Below, one piece after another: positions 11,561-22,525 of a stretch of DNA of 64,000 nt. The notes beneath the pieces were generated by a model. It was given only the letters and a program-made list of their open reading frames with translations. It did not search any database and was not told the DNA's origin. The DNA is from Harmonia axyridis (lineage: Eukaryota; Arthropoda; Insecta; Coleoptera; Coccinellidae): contig NC_059507.1 in the NCBI RefSeq assembly GCF_914767665.1, positions 5,952,001 through 6,016,000 of the forward strand, in the 5' to 3' direction. A program made the translations under genes and the position numbers. Positions within the stretch are counted from its first letter, which is position 1; the number at the start of each line of letters is the position of its first letter.

Positions 11561-14393
11561 ATGGGACTGTTTATAATACCTGCAATTTTACTTTACCTGA
11601 TCTGCCAGGTAAGAGTTTTGACTGTTATAATCAAATTCTCGAAATGTAAATCTAATTCTCGTTACTTTTTTGTAACTATACCTTTCTTGGTATTTATCTA
11701 TGTTTTTACATACATATCTCGATTGATCTTTGCTATCAATCAATCAACTTATTAGAAATTTATATTGGGTACATTTCTATATTCCCTATAAGATCTGAGA
11801 GACGCTACAAACACCTAGAAGGCATACAAAATAACAAACGTCGACTCAAATATACAGTATGATTTTTGTGAGAAATTCTCAACCAATTTTTATGGTGCGC
11901 CCTCTCTCAGTAGATTGCGGTGACCACTGATCAGTAAGAGATCTGAGCGATCCCTACCTTATACACCTTCACCTCCATGGCCGTCTTTTATTTATTCTAA
12001 ACACATTTAAACTGTCGCAACAAGTCTGGTGATGCCTCTTCAATTAGTCAACGAAAAACACACTTCGAAATTTACACAAATATTTATTACACAGAACACA
12101 AAGGTACATTTACTCATCAATAATGGTGGATACCTAATTTTCTGCATAGCATAGGAACCTGTAATTATTTTTTTAAATTATTCTGTGTCGAATACTGAAA
12201 TATCATATACCTACTCAAATGAATTTAGAATTAGATTTCGTTGAGGAAATTATTCAATTTTGTATAACTAACCTCTGAGCTTTGGGGAGGTGTCACAGAA
12301 ACATAAGAGATTCAGATAAGAGTATATTGACTAAATTTTAAAATCAATGAAAGTTTATTGATGTATGCAGAAATAGTTTCAATCGATTGGAATGAGGGCG
12401 TTGAACGAAACCCTGCAAGGAACATCCAAATAAAAACTTCACTGTTCTTAAAAGTTATAGTCTAGGTTTGCGCGTTCGTTGATAGATGGCTCTTCTATCA
12501 AATGGTTCAGGATTTTACAATATTCCATTGTTTCAGCGCATTCACCAATTTTGAAACCTCGAAATGATGAACTGATGATAATGACCACATTAATAGCATA
12601 ACGATATATGATTAATGATTTTTATGGCCGAAATTGAAACATATTGATGTGGACGACGTTTATTTTCAACAAGACAACAGACACAATCAATGAAACAATC
12701 GCAATTTTGCAAGAAAAGTTTCTTATCCGTGTTATTTCTCGAAGAGATGATCACAATTGGCCACCGAGATCTTGTGATTTAATATATTCAGACAATTTTT
12801 TTTGGGGCCACGTGAAGATAAGTTCTATGCAAATGATGAACATAAGAGTCAAGAACTTAAATATGAAATTCATGAAGTTATCGCCGAGGATCTTGAAATT
12901 GTGGGAATTGGCCATGGAAAATTTCATGAAAAGGATTTGACTGGAATCATTTTCCATCGTTGATAGCATAGCTTCCTCTTTACAATGAAATAAATATCCA
13001 TTGAATTCTCTTAAAATATAGGTAACAGGCCAATTGAAAGTCCCCGGTCTACCTTAGTAAAACACATTTTTTTGGTAAAATTCGATTTTATTATTCCACA
13101 CAGTTGCCTTCGAGGGCGATACAGCGATTATAGGGATCTTCCAACTTTTCGATACCATTTTTGTAGTACGATTTGTCTTTCGCTTCAAAATAGGCCTCAG
13201 TTTCGGCAATTACTTCTCCATTGGCGCTAAATTTCTTTCCAGCGAGCATTCTTTTGAAGTCTGAGAACAGGAAAAAGTCACTGGGGGCCAGATCTGGCGA
13301 ATACGGTGGATGCAGAAGCAATTCGAAGACCAATTCATGCAATTTTGCCATTGTTTTCATTGATTTGTGACACGGCTCATTGTCTAGATGAAACAGCACC
13401 CTTTTTTCATTCAAATAGGGCCGTTTTTTTAACGATTTCATCCTTTAAACTATCCAATAACGCTATATAATAATCGCTGTTGATAGTCTGGCCATTTAGG
13501 AGCTAATCAATGAATATTATACATTGCGCATCCCAGAATACTGATGCCATAACCTTGCCAGCTAACTGTTGTGTTTTTCCTCGCTTTGGATACGGTTCAT
13601 CGTGTGCAGTCCACTCAGCTGAAATGATGGAGCCATGTTTCATCCATTTTCACATATCGACGCAAAAATTCTGGTTTATTGCACTTGAACAGCTTCAAAC
13701 ACTGCTCAATGACTGACGAATGCACTAATTGAAATTATTAATTACTCATTGTTTCAGCAGGCGCAAGCAGCTTGTGTTCAGGACTTGATGAAGCTCATCA
13801 CACACGATGTAAGTAAAACGGAGTTGGACCTGAATGTCACTATAGTGGAAATCACAAATAGAATAAAAAACGCTAAGGAAGACATCGACGCTCTTATATT
13901 AAAATCAAAACTTGAAATACAATCCGAAAGAGCAATTTTGGAAGACCTTGAGTCAGCTGCTTATGGAAGATCAATGGTTGAAAAAAAGAGCATTGCAGAT
14001 TGTTTGGAAAATGATAGGGTTCAAATGAAGATAATAAACACTACTGAGTCCATTATATATAGATTATGTCGTGCTGACTTATCTATTCTTTTAGTGGAAT
14101 CTTCTATTCTCTCCGTTGAACTAGTTTCAAGAGAACTGGAAAAGCAACTGGAAATATGTGTTAACGAGAACAGTTCTAACTGTGAGAAAGAAGTAGCATG
14201 TATAAAGGAAACTCTTAAGTATATCAATGATAAATTAGATGATATAAATACTAAAGTTGAGGAGAGACTTCAAGAAATCTATACGACCTCTCAGATTTGT
14301 GCAAACGGAAAAAAAGCTATGGTGATATCAATGATCAAGGAACAAGAATCTAATTTCAATTATTGTGTTTCAAAGATTTTGAAAAATGTTTAG
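11561..14393 (+). CDS. Secreted cysteine-containing helical protein, unknown function (2 exons)
   Basis: Exon 1 (11561-11608) encodes only a hydrophobic leader, MGLFIIPAILLYLICQ. A 2.15 kb intron follows, then exon 2 (13758-14393) carries the rest, giving 227 residues. The acceptor could equally be 3 bases later (13761), still in frame. Signal cleavage is plausible around the AQA that precedes ACVQD. The mature part has eight cysteines, an amphipathic charged pattern rich in E/K/I that suggests long helices, and N-glycosylation sequons at NVT, NTT and NSS. There is no membrane segment or catalytic motif. The layout recalls small families of insect secreted gut or haemolymph proteins such as the TsetseEP type, but the cysteine spacing does not let me assign it. 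The intron hosts a mariner remnant and a second transposase fragment. AATAAA at 14470 supports the 3' end. Confidence 0.72.
12640..12960 (+). mobile_element. Decayed mariner-like transposase fragment
   Basis: Within the intron of the secreted-protein gene. The plus strand reads a degraded match to the catalytic block of DD41D-type transposases: a Q-Q-D-like opening, ILQEKF, VISRR.DHNWPPRSCDL and then FFWGHVK. Both ends are unclear and frames are disrupted. A shorter relic of the same family appears at about 50270-50440 in opposite orientation. Confidence 0.6.
13025..13735 (-). mobile_element. Truncated mariner (DD34D) remnant
   Basis: The left edge shares the CCAATTGAAAGTCCCCGGTCTACC terminus in two segments (CCAATTGAAAGTCCCC, then GGTCTACC) with elements at 30.48 and 60.19 kb. 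The minus strand encodes the C-terminal third of a mariner transposase: CHKSMKTMAKLHEL, then HPPYSPDLAPSDFFLFSD with 34 residues between catalytic Asp codons, then a KLED.YNRCIALEGN tail. The N-terminal half is missing and frames are broken upstream. It lies in the intron of the secreted-protein gene. Confidence 0.82.
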
Positions 14394-14469
14394 ATATTCA
14401 TTTCAATTATTCTCTTTTCTTCATATTAAAAAAATATATTTTCATAATGCTCAAGAATGATGATTCATG

Positions 14470-14475
14470 AATAAA
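14470..14475 (+). terminator. Poly(A) signal of the secreted-protein gene
   Basis: AATAAA 77 bases after the stop codon. Confidence 0.45.
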
Positions 14476-14561
14476 ATTATACAAGTATTCAAAGATATCT
14501 ACATGCCATTTTGAATTTAATTTGACCTTTCTCTCATGAGATTTTTATGATGTGCAATGAA

Positions 14562-15150
14562 TGATCTTTCTCTATTTCAGTATCGTAATGAGTTCATTAC
14601 AGTTCTAAAAACAGTGCTGTAATGAACTCATTACAGCATCGTTTACAGTTATATTTTTTGTTTTGTGGTTGTCTATAATAATGACTTCCAATCCTATCAA
14701 ATTTCAACAAACGTCAATAATTGTCAATATAATTTAATTTGGATATAGTGGAATGATTTGCAACATTATTCGCAGTTTTTCTCAATTCTGGTGGTGTTAA
14801 ATCGATTATGAGACAATTCACGAATTCAATGCGTAATTATAAATTATTTCAAAATTCGAAACGTACGATTCGTATTCAAATTCCATAATCTGTCAATTTT
14901 CGTAACAGAGACACCAACTGCTAAGATACAATACAAAAGTCACTAGGATGTATAATCTGAATTTTTTATTGAATTTCGACAATATTTCGCAAAACTTGAC
15001 CGAAATAGAGAAAATATCGTCTAATACTCGTCGCAGAAGGCAATTCCAACACTCATGCGTTCGAAAACTCGCACCTTCGTCGCTCGTTTTCGAATTTCAC
15101 ATTCGTGTTGGAATAGGAGCCATTCTGCAACTTGTTTCAGAATATACTGA
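14562..15150. repeat. Dispersed 0.6 kb repeat with internal palindrome (copy 1)
   Basis: Nearly the same sequence recurs at 38271-38872. Both contain a palindrome made of GTAATGAGTTCATTAC and its inverse about 15 bases later (14587-14634 here) and end in a TTCGAAAACTCGC...GCTCGTTTTCGAA inverted motif. There is no transposase. It behaves like a non-autonomous mobile element; a third, diverged relative covers about 45340-45490. Confidence 0.8.
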
Positions 15151-16155
15151 TAGATCATTCATTAATAAAGATATACATGTCATTTTGAATATACAGGGTG
15201 TTCCATTAAAGCTACATTTTCAATTTTTTTGTAAATAAACAGGGTATACCAAAAACGTATAAATGACCGAACATATGTTTTTTCATATGGAACACTTTAT
15301 TTTTGATTGAATTTTCACATTACATGGACTAAACGAACCCAAGTTTGTTCAAAACTGTAATATATCGTCGCATCATTGGTAGAACACCATGTATATGTGC
15401 ATGAATGACGAGCGCTTAAAAGCTTATGACTAATTTTTTAAATAATTTTATATTCGATTTCCAATTTGGTGTACAACGAATATCAAGAAGACTCGTATAC
15501 TTTTTGTTCAAGAAATGTACTAGTCAGAAAAGCAGGGCAACTCAAAACAAGAAAAGGTAAGTCTAAGATGGTCTCAGGTGACATAACTTTGTCTAACTGA
15601 TATTTATTGTACAAATCTGCCTGGGTACAGATTTTCCACCTCTCCGCTTTTCTAATTCAGATGAATGAGTATATTCAGTATTTCCACACATTTCCCCCGC
15701 AAAAATATGGCATTTGTAGTCGTAAATCAAAAAACTAAGCAGACGCAGAGAAGGGGACCAATGTCTTTGAGCGTTCTCTTGAATATAACGTCGACTGAAA
15801 AGAGGGTAAGAATATTTTTGATATACTGGAGCCTCCAATTTGTCATTCGTTCTTTTAATTTGTCCTATAGTAAGAAACATATTTGTTCATTGTATTACAG
15901 AATAAGAATTATGAACTTGATTTAATAGATACAATGTACTTTTTCATGAATATACACGCCAGCAAAATTGGGGGAACAGACAAAATATCAACGAAATTTA
16001 TAGTTCATTTTCTCTTGAACCCTTTGCCCGATTTTAGCAATTTTTATGCCGTCTTCAGTCACTTCCTTGTTTGTTATATACAGAAAAAGGAGAGATTCCT
16101 CAGATTATTTAAAAAAAAGTCCTCACAAAAGCAGGATATTTCTTGTTGTACTACA
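15151..16155. other. Intergenic, no gene supported
   Basis: It holds short CAGGGTG/TTCCATTAAA motifs typical of the ends of foldback elements elsewhere in this window (15190-15250). Small open frames at 15590-15920 have no recognisable domain and overlap each other on opposite strands, so I treat them as chance. Confidence 0.45.
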
Positions 16156-17345
16156 TAGGCGTACAACTTCGCTTCCGCCGTTTTTTCCGAAATTCGAGGC
16201 TTTATTGTAAAATTTATGATTCGAAGTATTGTCCATAGCTGGCCACTTCATTCTCCCATCTTTCGGCCAGCGCACGAATCCCGCGTTGCAATTTTTTATT
16301 TCTTCATAAGACCGGAAGTGCTGGTCAGCCAGGCCGTGTGCCATTGATCGAAATAAGTGATAGTCCGAGGGAACAACGCCAGGAGGAAAACGGCGGGAGG
16401 GGTAGGATTTCAAAGTATGACTTGACCACTTTCGTAACATGAGGCCAAGCATAGTCATGCTGTAAAATCACTTTATCATGTCTCTCGTTGTATTTCGGCC
16501 GTTTGTCTTTAGCTCGGCTCAAATGTATTAATTGCGTTCGATAACGATCGTCTGTGATTGTTTCAGTCGGTTTTAACAACTCATAATACACTACGCCGAG
16601 CTGGTCCCACCAAATACTGAGCATGACATTGGAACCGTGAATATTCGGTTTGGCCGTTGGCGAGGAAACATGGCCGTGATATCCCCATGATTTTCTTAGC
16701 TTGGGATTAACGTAATGAACCCATTTTTCGTCTCCAGTCACAATGCGATGCACTCATTCCGTCTTTGTCTTGCAAGCAGCTGTTCACATGCAAACAAACG
16801 CCGTTCAAATATTCTCGGCTTCAACTCGTACAGCACTCAATTTACTTGTTTCTGAATCATTCCCATGACTTTCATGCGTTTTGAAACGGCTTGTTGCGTC
16901 ACTCCCAAGGATCCTGCCAATTCTTGTTGCTTTTGACACGAGTCCCGATCAAGTAATGCCTTCAATTCTGCATCTTCGAAAACCTTCTCTCTTCCACCGC
17001 TATGCTAGTCTTCGACGTCAAAATCACCGTTCTTGAAGCGTTGAAACCACTCTCGACACGTTCTTTCATTAATAGCGGCCTCAGTATATGTATTTGAGAG
17101 CATTCGATGAGCCCCAGCCGCAGATTTTTCATATTAAAGCAGAAAATTAAAACCTCCCGTAAATGACGAGAATTTGGCTCGTAAGCTGACATGTTTAATC
17201 GAGAGTAACTTTATGATGCAGACCAGACACACATCGTCTAATATTTCGATGGCGTTATGTATGACATCTACGATCTATTAATTTAGACTACCACTTACGC
17301 TACAGCCATCTATTTCAAAACGGCGAAAGAAAAGTTGTACACCTA
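16156..17345 (-). mobile_element. Mariner element with both terminal inverted repeats (copy 1)
   Basis: Ends are TAGGCGTACAACTTCGCTTC on the left and the inverse of TTAGGTGTACAACTTTTCTTTC on the right (about 17320-17345, two segments GAAAGAAAAGTTGTAC and ACCTAA). The minus strand carries a broken transposase: an HTH-like N-terminal part near 17.19-16.85 kb, then HRIVTGDEKWVHY, NPKLRKSWGY, a VYYELLKPTETIT block and a frame-broken DD34D region. It is close to full length (about 1.2 kb) but not functional because of frameshifts. Confidence 0.86.
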
Positions 17346-18486
17346 ATACATTTATAACTATAAATCTAGTTTTCAAGAGTTATACAGGATGAAGTGTTTT
17401 GATAAATTGCATAAAACCAATCGACTAAGGAAGTATCTGCACTCACCGGCAAAAAAACCTATAGATAAAGATCGATATAACCAGATGAAATAAAACTGAA
17501 AGATAGAGAAGAGGATGGTCTTTGTAATAAAATAAACTCTACACATTTCCCGAACTGTTGAATACATGTTTTTTTTTCACGCTGTATAAATGAGCTATCA
17601 ACATTTTGGACAAACCTTTCTCGGTTGGGTTTTAATACAAGAAAATTTGTTTTCAATTTGGCGTACTTCATCAAAATTTTAGATGGCCGAGTTTTCTTGC
17701 CGAACTGATTCAGGCCCTCCAAATTGTCTAGATCCTCATTGAAAGCATATTGTATTTTTCTTGAAATACACTGAATAAAAGCGCAAAAACATATTCAGAA
17801 ATTCCTATTTTTCGACCTGATCGAAAATAAAATTGAATAAATAATTTCCATTACCAATGCATAAGTTACATTTTGGATTTGCTCAAAGTGATTCATCATT
17901 TTGATGAATCTAGTTTGTAATCTCATGTGCTTAAAAAAAATCGTTGTGTTTACGATAAATGACGTTGACGTTTCCGAATGAAATTCAATTGGTTCACGCC
18001 ATATATGTCGACACAGCACCTCTTATTACGTTGTTGTCCTCCAGGTGCTTCGGCAATATTTTTCCCAGCGTTTGTCTCAAACATAATAGCCTGAAAGTAA
18101 AAAAAAGGGAGAAAACTAACATAAATTCGACGCGAAAAGTGATGGCGGGAGGTAGAATTAGATTTGAGGTTGGTCATTTTGTCGCCAGGATGAGATTTTG
18201 ATTGCACCTCACATAATGGCTTTTCACAACGCATCTTCTTTCGAGGAGCAGCAGAGAAAACTTATGAGGTTGTCGAGAATCAGGGGTTCGTGTTGTAGGG
18301 GAAAAATAAACTGACAAAATATTGGGGCTGACTTATTTTGTGGGGGTTGACGATGCTTTTGAAATCGCTGACAAATACACATTGAATGTTTTTGTCAGTA
18401 ATATCAATCATAAGGGCATCAATTTTTTTCCAAAAAAAATTTAAAAATTTGCTGAAATATTTTCAGGTCTCGACAACTTACAGTTA
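17346..18486. other. Intergenic; one weak candidate exon on the minus strand
   Basis: On the minus strand a good acceptor (pyrimidine run ending CTTTCAG near 18090) is followed by about 45 open codons starting AIMFETNAGKNIAEAPGG, ending near 17959. I do not recognise the product, and no upstream exon or donor is clear. Nothing else stands out. Confidence 0.25.
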
Positions 18487-19434
18487 TAAGGGTGTTTTTT
18501 TTAGAGCTATAGAACTTTAAATTGCAATAAAACAAGGATGGATTATTCGATTGATATGAATTTTATTTATCCGCAAGATAATCTTGTGGCATTACATTTC
18601 AAATATGATTTCTGGCATATGACCGCCACGGCTGGCTCGGATGTAGTCCAATCTGGACGTCCAATTTTCGATGACTTGTTCCAACATTTGTGGCCGTACC
18701 TATATCGGCAATAACACGGCGAATGTTGTCTTCCAAATGGTCAAGGGTTTGTGGCTTATCCGCATAGACCAATGACCTTACATAGCCCCACAGAAAGTAG
18801 TCTAGCGGTGTTAAATCATAAGATCTTGGAGGCCAATTCACAGGTCCAAAACGTGAAATTAGGCGGTCACCAAACGTGTCTTTCAATAAATCGATTGTGG
18901 CACGAGCTGTGTGACATGTTGCGCCGTCTTGTTGGAACCACAGCTCCTGAACATCATGGTTGTTCAATTCAGGAATGAAAAAGTTAGTAATCATGGCTCT
19001 ATACCGATCACCATTGACTGTAACGTTCTGGCCATCATCGTTTTTGAAGAAGTACGGACCAATGATTCTACCAGCCCATAAAGCGCACCAAACAGTCAGT
19101 TTTGCTGGATGTAACGGTGTTTCGACATACACTTGAGGATCAGCTTCACTCCAAATGCGGCAGTTTTGTTTGTTGAGGTAGCCATTCAACCAGAAGTGCA
19201 CTTCATCGCTAAAAAAAATAAAATGGACGTAGTGCGCGATACGTATTCCGCACAGAACCATTAGTTTCGAAATAAAATTGCACTATTTGCAAGCGTTGTT
19301 CAGGCGTGAGTCTATTCATGATGAATTGCCAAACCAAACTGAGAATAAATCACTTAACATCTGTTGAATCCATCGCCATCTTGAACAGTAATGCCAACTT
19401 AAAGTTATATACCTCGAAAAAAAAACACCCGTTA
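18487..19434 (-). mobile_element. DD41D mariner-like deletion derivative, copy A
   Basis: Ends are AAGGGTGTTTTTTTTAGAGC on the left and the inverse of TAACGGGTGTTTTTTTTTCGAGG on the right (about 19412-19434), with flanking TA. The minus strand encodes the N-terminal start MNRLTPEQRLQIVQF, then jumps within RALRPFY directly to the first catalytic motif FSDEVHFW, then QQDGATCHTA and PLDYFLWGY. There are 41 residues between the second and third catalytic Asp. The rest of the DNA-binding domain is missing, so this is a non-autonomous derivative. Confidence 0.86.
18599..19261 (-). pseudogene. DD41D transposase, catalytic part (copy A)
   Basis: This 220-residue open frame is the longest surviving transposase piece of the family in the window. 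It has all three acidic motifs of the RNase H-like DDE/D core: SDE near residue 18, QQDGA near residue 109 and PLDYF near residue 151. The C-terminal 30 residues are frame-shifted compared with copies B-D. Because the N-terminal domains are deleted, the product is not expected to transpose. Confidence 0.78.
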
Positions 19435-19983
19435 CAAGAAATAGACTACCACTCACTTACTTCGAATGGGAGAAAGATCATTGTCTCAATCTCCAATATG
19501 CAAATTTTCAGCTCAAATTCATGATTTGTTTTCCATAAACGTCTAATAGGCCATCCCGGTGAATCACCCTGTATTTTTGTCTTATTTGCAGGGCCGGCGT
19601 TAGAGGTGAAACAGTAAAGCGATTGTTTTAGGCGCCTCTTTTCGATGGGCGGCAATTAAGCCCAGTTTGTGGCCGCCCTTTCATATTTCTGATAAATATA
19701 GTCTTGATTCTTAAAAACAACATGAGGTTGGTCGGCTTTGCTGCGTTCATCAACATTCCCTGCAATAAAAATCTCCAAACCGTCTTTACTAAGCCGCCTG
19801 TTCAATATATAACACATGGCAACCCAACCAATATAAGCAGCATTGCCTATTACCCAAATTGAAAAAGGAATGAAATGTATTTCACAAAGTCGAAAAACAA
19901 CACTTCGAATTACGTGGAAGTTGTTTACACATTCTACATATGGAAAAAACCTACGATTCTGAATTCGAAACTAGTTACTGATA

Positions 19984-19984
<1 letters not shown>
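19435..19984. other. Intergenic, repeat-like, no gene
   Basis: A CACCCTGTAT motif at about 19566 marks a probable end of another small element. A GGCGCC-containing segment follows. No open frame of note. Confidence 0.4.
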
Positions 19985-20014
<30 letters not shown>

Positions 20015-22200
20015 TGGTTTATTCTGTAAGCTACAGGGTATAAACATATAATCACAGAGGCGTGAGCCTGTACGTGACTTCTAAATAAACAAAATATAAT
20101 ACAATAGCCGGTATTCAAATAATTCCACAAATCAAAATCAAATTCCAACAACATATCCTAACAAAAGATACAATATTCAACAAAAAGTTAAGAGTACATC
20201 ATCCACAGTATAATGATCACCGATGAAATTTCATACATATAATATATCACTAACACAAGCTCATTTTTTTTTACTGCAAGTTGCGTCAACATATTTACAT
20301 GGAGGAAGGTTGTCTTCGGTAAGTAAGTTATCCATTTATTTCTTTTAGTAAAAATCCTCGAAAATGATGTGAGTTATTGGGGATTTATTATTAAATTGAA
20401 ATATTTTCTGCCCTGGTCAATTATCCAATTTTTCAATTTTTTCCTCTTTTTAATGAGTTCTCTGATATTTTTCAGGTCCTTTGGGACAGCGGCATATATT
20501 CTGGGGGCTAGATAGGCAAAGCATCTCTGACCTATTCGTTTTCCTGCTCTTGGGGTAAGGTATTGGTTTGTTTTGTTACGTGTTTCATATTCACACTCAG
20601 TTAGTTGGAGTTGAATTTTTTGTTCGCTTATGCCAATTAAAATCTGCAGAACAAATAATTGGTGGGGATTCATGACCCTGGAAACAGCAAACAATTCATC
20701 TGATGGATACAGGAGAGGCTTTCCGTAGATAATTCGAAGTAACCATTTCTGGACCACCTCAACCCTCCTTAGATGACAACTATATGCTCCGCCCCAACCT
20801 ATTATTCCATATCCTATTTGGGACTGACATAAAGCTGAGTATACCATCATTAAGCTTTTTGTATCCAAGTACTTTTTCAGATATCTAAACTTGGTAAGTA
20901 AACATCTTAATTTGATCACCAAGATATCTATGTGTTTATCCCATTTTAGATGTCGATCAATTGTAATTCCTAGATATTTTATGTATTCAGCTTCTGGAAT
21001 TGATGTTTCGTTGTCAACTTTTAAATTGCCCATATGTGGAAGTCCTGATTGGTAAGCAGCAAATGGTAAGTATTTTGTCTTCTGCAAATTAATCGTTAAT
21101 TTATTCTCTCTGAACCATTGCTTTATCATTGAAAGATCTCCTTCTGCTACTTGTTTCAGTTCCTTCCAAGTAGTATTTTCGTACATAATGACAGTGTCGT
21201 CTGCGAAACTGATAATCTCTCCTTGTCTTTTCATTAGCAGTAAGCTGTTTATGTATATTATGAACAAAATTGGTCCCAATACTGTCCCCTGCGGTACCCC
21301 ATATTCAAAAGTTTTCCCTTCACTCGAATGTTGACCTATCTTCACAAATTGGGTTCTGTTTGATAAATAGCTCTTCATTAATTTGAGTGCTTTACCCCGA
21401 AAGCCATTGAGATAGAGTTTTCGTAATAGCTTTTTGTGCGATACGGTGTCGAAGGCCTTTGCAAGGTCGATGAACACGCATAGACCCATCTTATTTCCAT
21501 CCAACCATTGGTAAACTCTCTCTACTACTTTTTTTATTGCATCCTGTGTAGACTTGCCCTTCCTGAATCCGTATTGATTATCAGACAAAATTCGATTCTT
21601 CTCCAAAAAATTAACAATACGAACTTTCAACAATTTCTCCACTATTTTAGACAAATTAGATGTTAAACATATTGGTCTATAATTGGATAAAATGGTCCTA
21701 TCTCCCGACTTGAACAATGGTTTGATTACACCCACCTTGAAAATGTTCGGAAATTCAGCCGTCTCAAAACATAGATTTGCGAGCAACATTATAGGTTCTA
21801 TTATTTCATCTTGGATATTTTTTATGAATTCAGTTCTAATACCGTCATTTCCCGGAGATCCACCATTTTTTAATTCTCTTATCATTCCTCTCACTTCATC
21901 TTCAGATGTTGGAAATAGAAACAGTGTGTTATCACAATAAAGTTCTCCTTCTTCCTTTTTTGGAACTTCATCTATGTTACTAATACTAAATGTTTTCAGT
22001 GTAACATATGTTTTTAATCCCATTTAGTTTTCGAAGCTTTTCATGCCTTACCGCCCTTTGTATCTTGTGGTGTGATAGTATTCTTTCATCAATCCTATGT
22101 GATCGATTGTGAATGTGAGAATTAGATATATCACTTACGCATTGTTCATCGGCGTCGAAGAAATCCAGGAATTTATTGTAGGTAAAAATGTCCGAAAAAA
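19985..22200 (-). mobile_element. 5'-truncated non-LTR retrotransposon (LINE)
   Basis: The minus strand reads a reverse transcriptase and then a 3' untranslated stretch that ends in a run of ATT/TTA triplets at about 19985-20012, typical of LINE 3' tails. Upstream of the main frame, 22024-22190 continues the same protein in shifted frames. There is no endonuclease domain, so the 5' end is truncated near 22.2 kb. Confidence 0.85.
20374..22023 (-). pseudogene. LINE reverse transcriptase, CR1/Jockey-like
   Basis: A 549-residue open frame with the RT blocks in order: NYRPICLTSNLSKIVEK, YGFRKGKSTQDAI, FIDLAKAFDTVSHKKLL, YGVPQGTVLGPILFIIYIN and the catalytic SFADDTVI. It continues into the thumb region with KYLGITIDRHLKWD and ends in the C-terminal block common in CR1/Jockey-like ORF2. 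The enzyme copies element RNA into the genome by target-primed reverse transcription. The RT core is intact, but the N-terminal apurinic endonuclease is lost and a frameshift lies near codon 15, so I score it as a dead fragment. It sits 500 bases beyond the 3' end of otopetrin A. Confidence 0.88.
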
Positions 22201-22380
22201 AAAGAACCCAGTGGAAACGATTATCAAAATCGCTAGAGAAATAAAAATGGCGAAATGGTGTTTATTGATATTTTTTCAGCAGGAGCACGAAAAAATTCTT
22301 TGCTTCGGGCGCCAAAATTGCTCGCGCCGGCTCTGCTTATTTGGATCTCCTTTTGTAATTGTTCTGCTGTTACTTAATTG

Positions 22381-22399
22381 TTTATTATATATCTTTATT
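22381..22399 (-). terminator. Tandem poly(A) signals of otopetrin A
   Basis: Two AATAAA hexamers on the minus strand (22381-22386, 22394-22399), about 130-145 bases past the stop codon of the otopetrin gene. Confidence 0.5.
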
Positions 22400-22525
22400 A
22401 TTCGAATTTTATTTACATGATTATTCATAAACGAACAATTGAAACAGGATGTATGGATGAACAAATTATCTTCACCAGCATTTTTTAGTTTCCATGGATC
22501 AAATGTGATATTTCTTATCGATTTT

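Noticed and set aside
19985..20012. Trinucleotide microsatellite as an independent feature
   Set aside because: It is best explained as the 3' tail of the LINE that begins right next to it.
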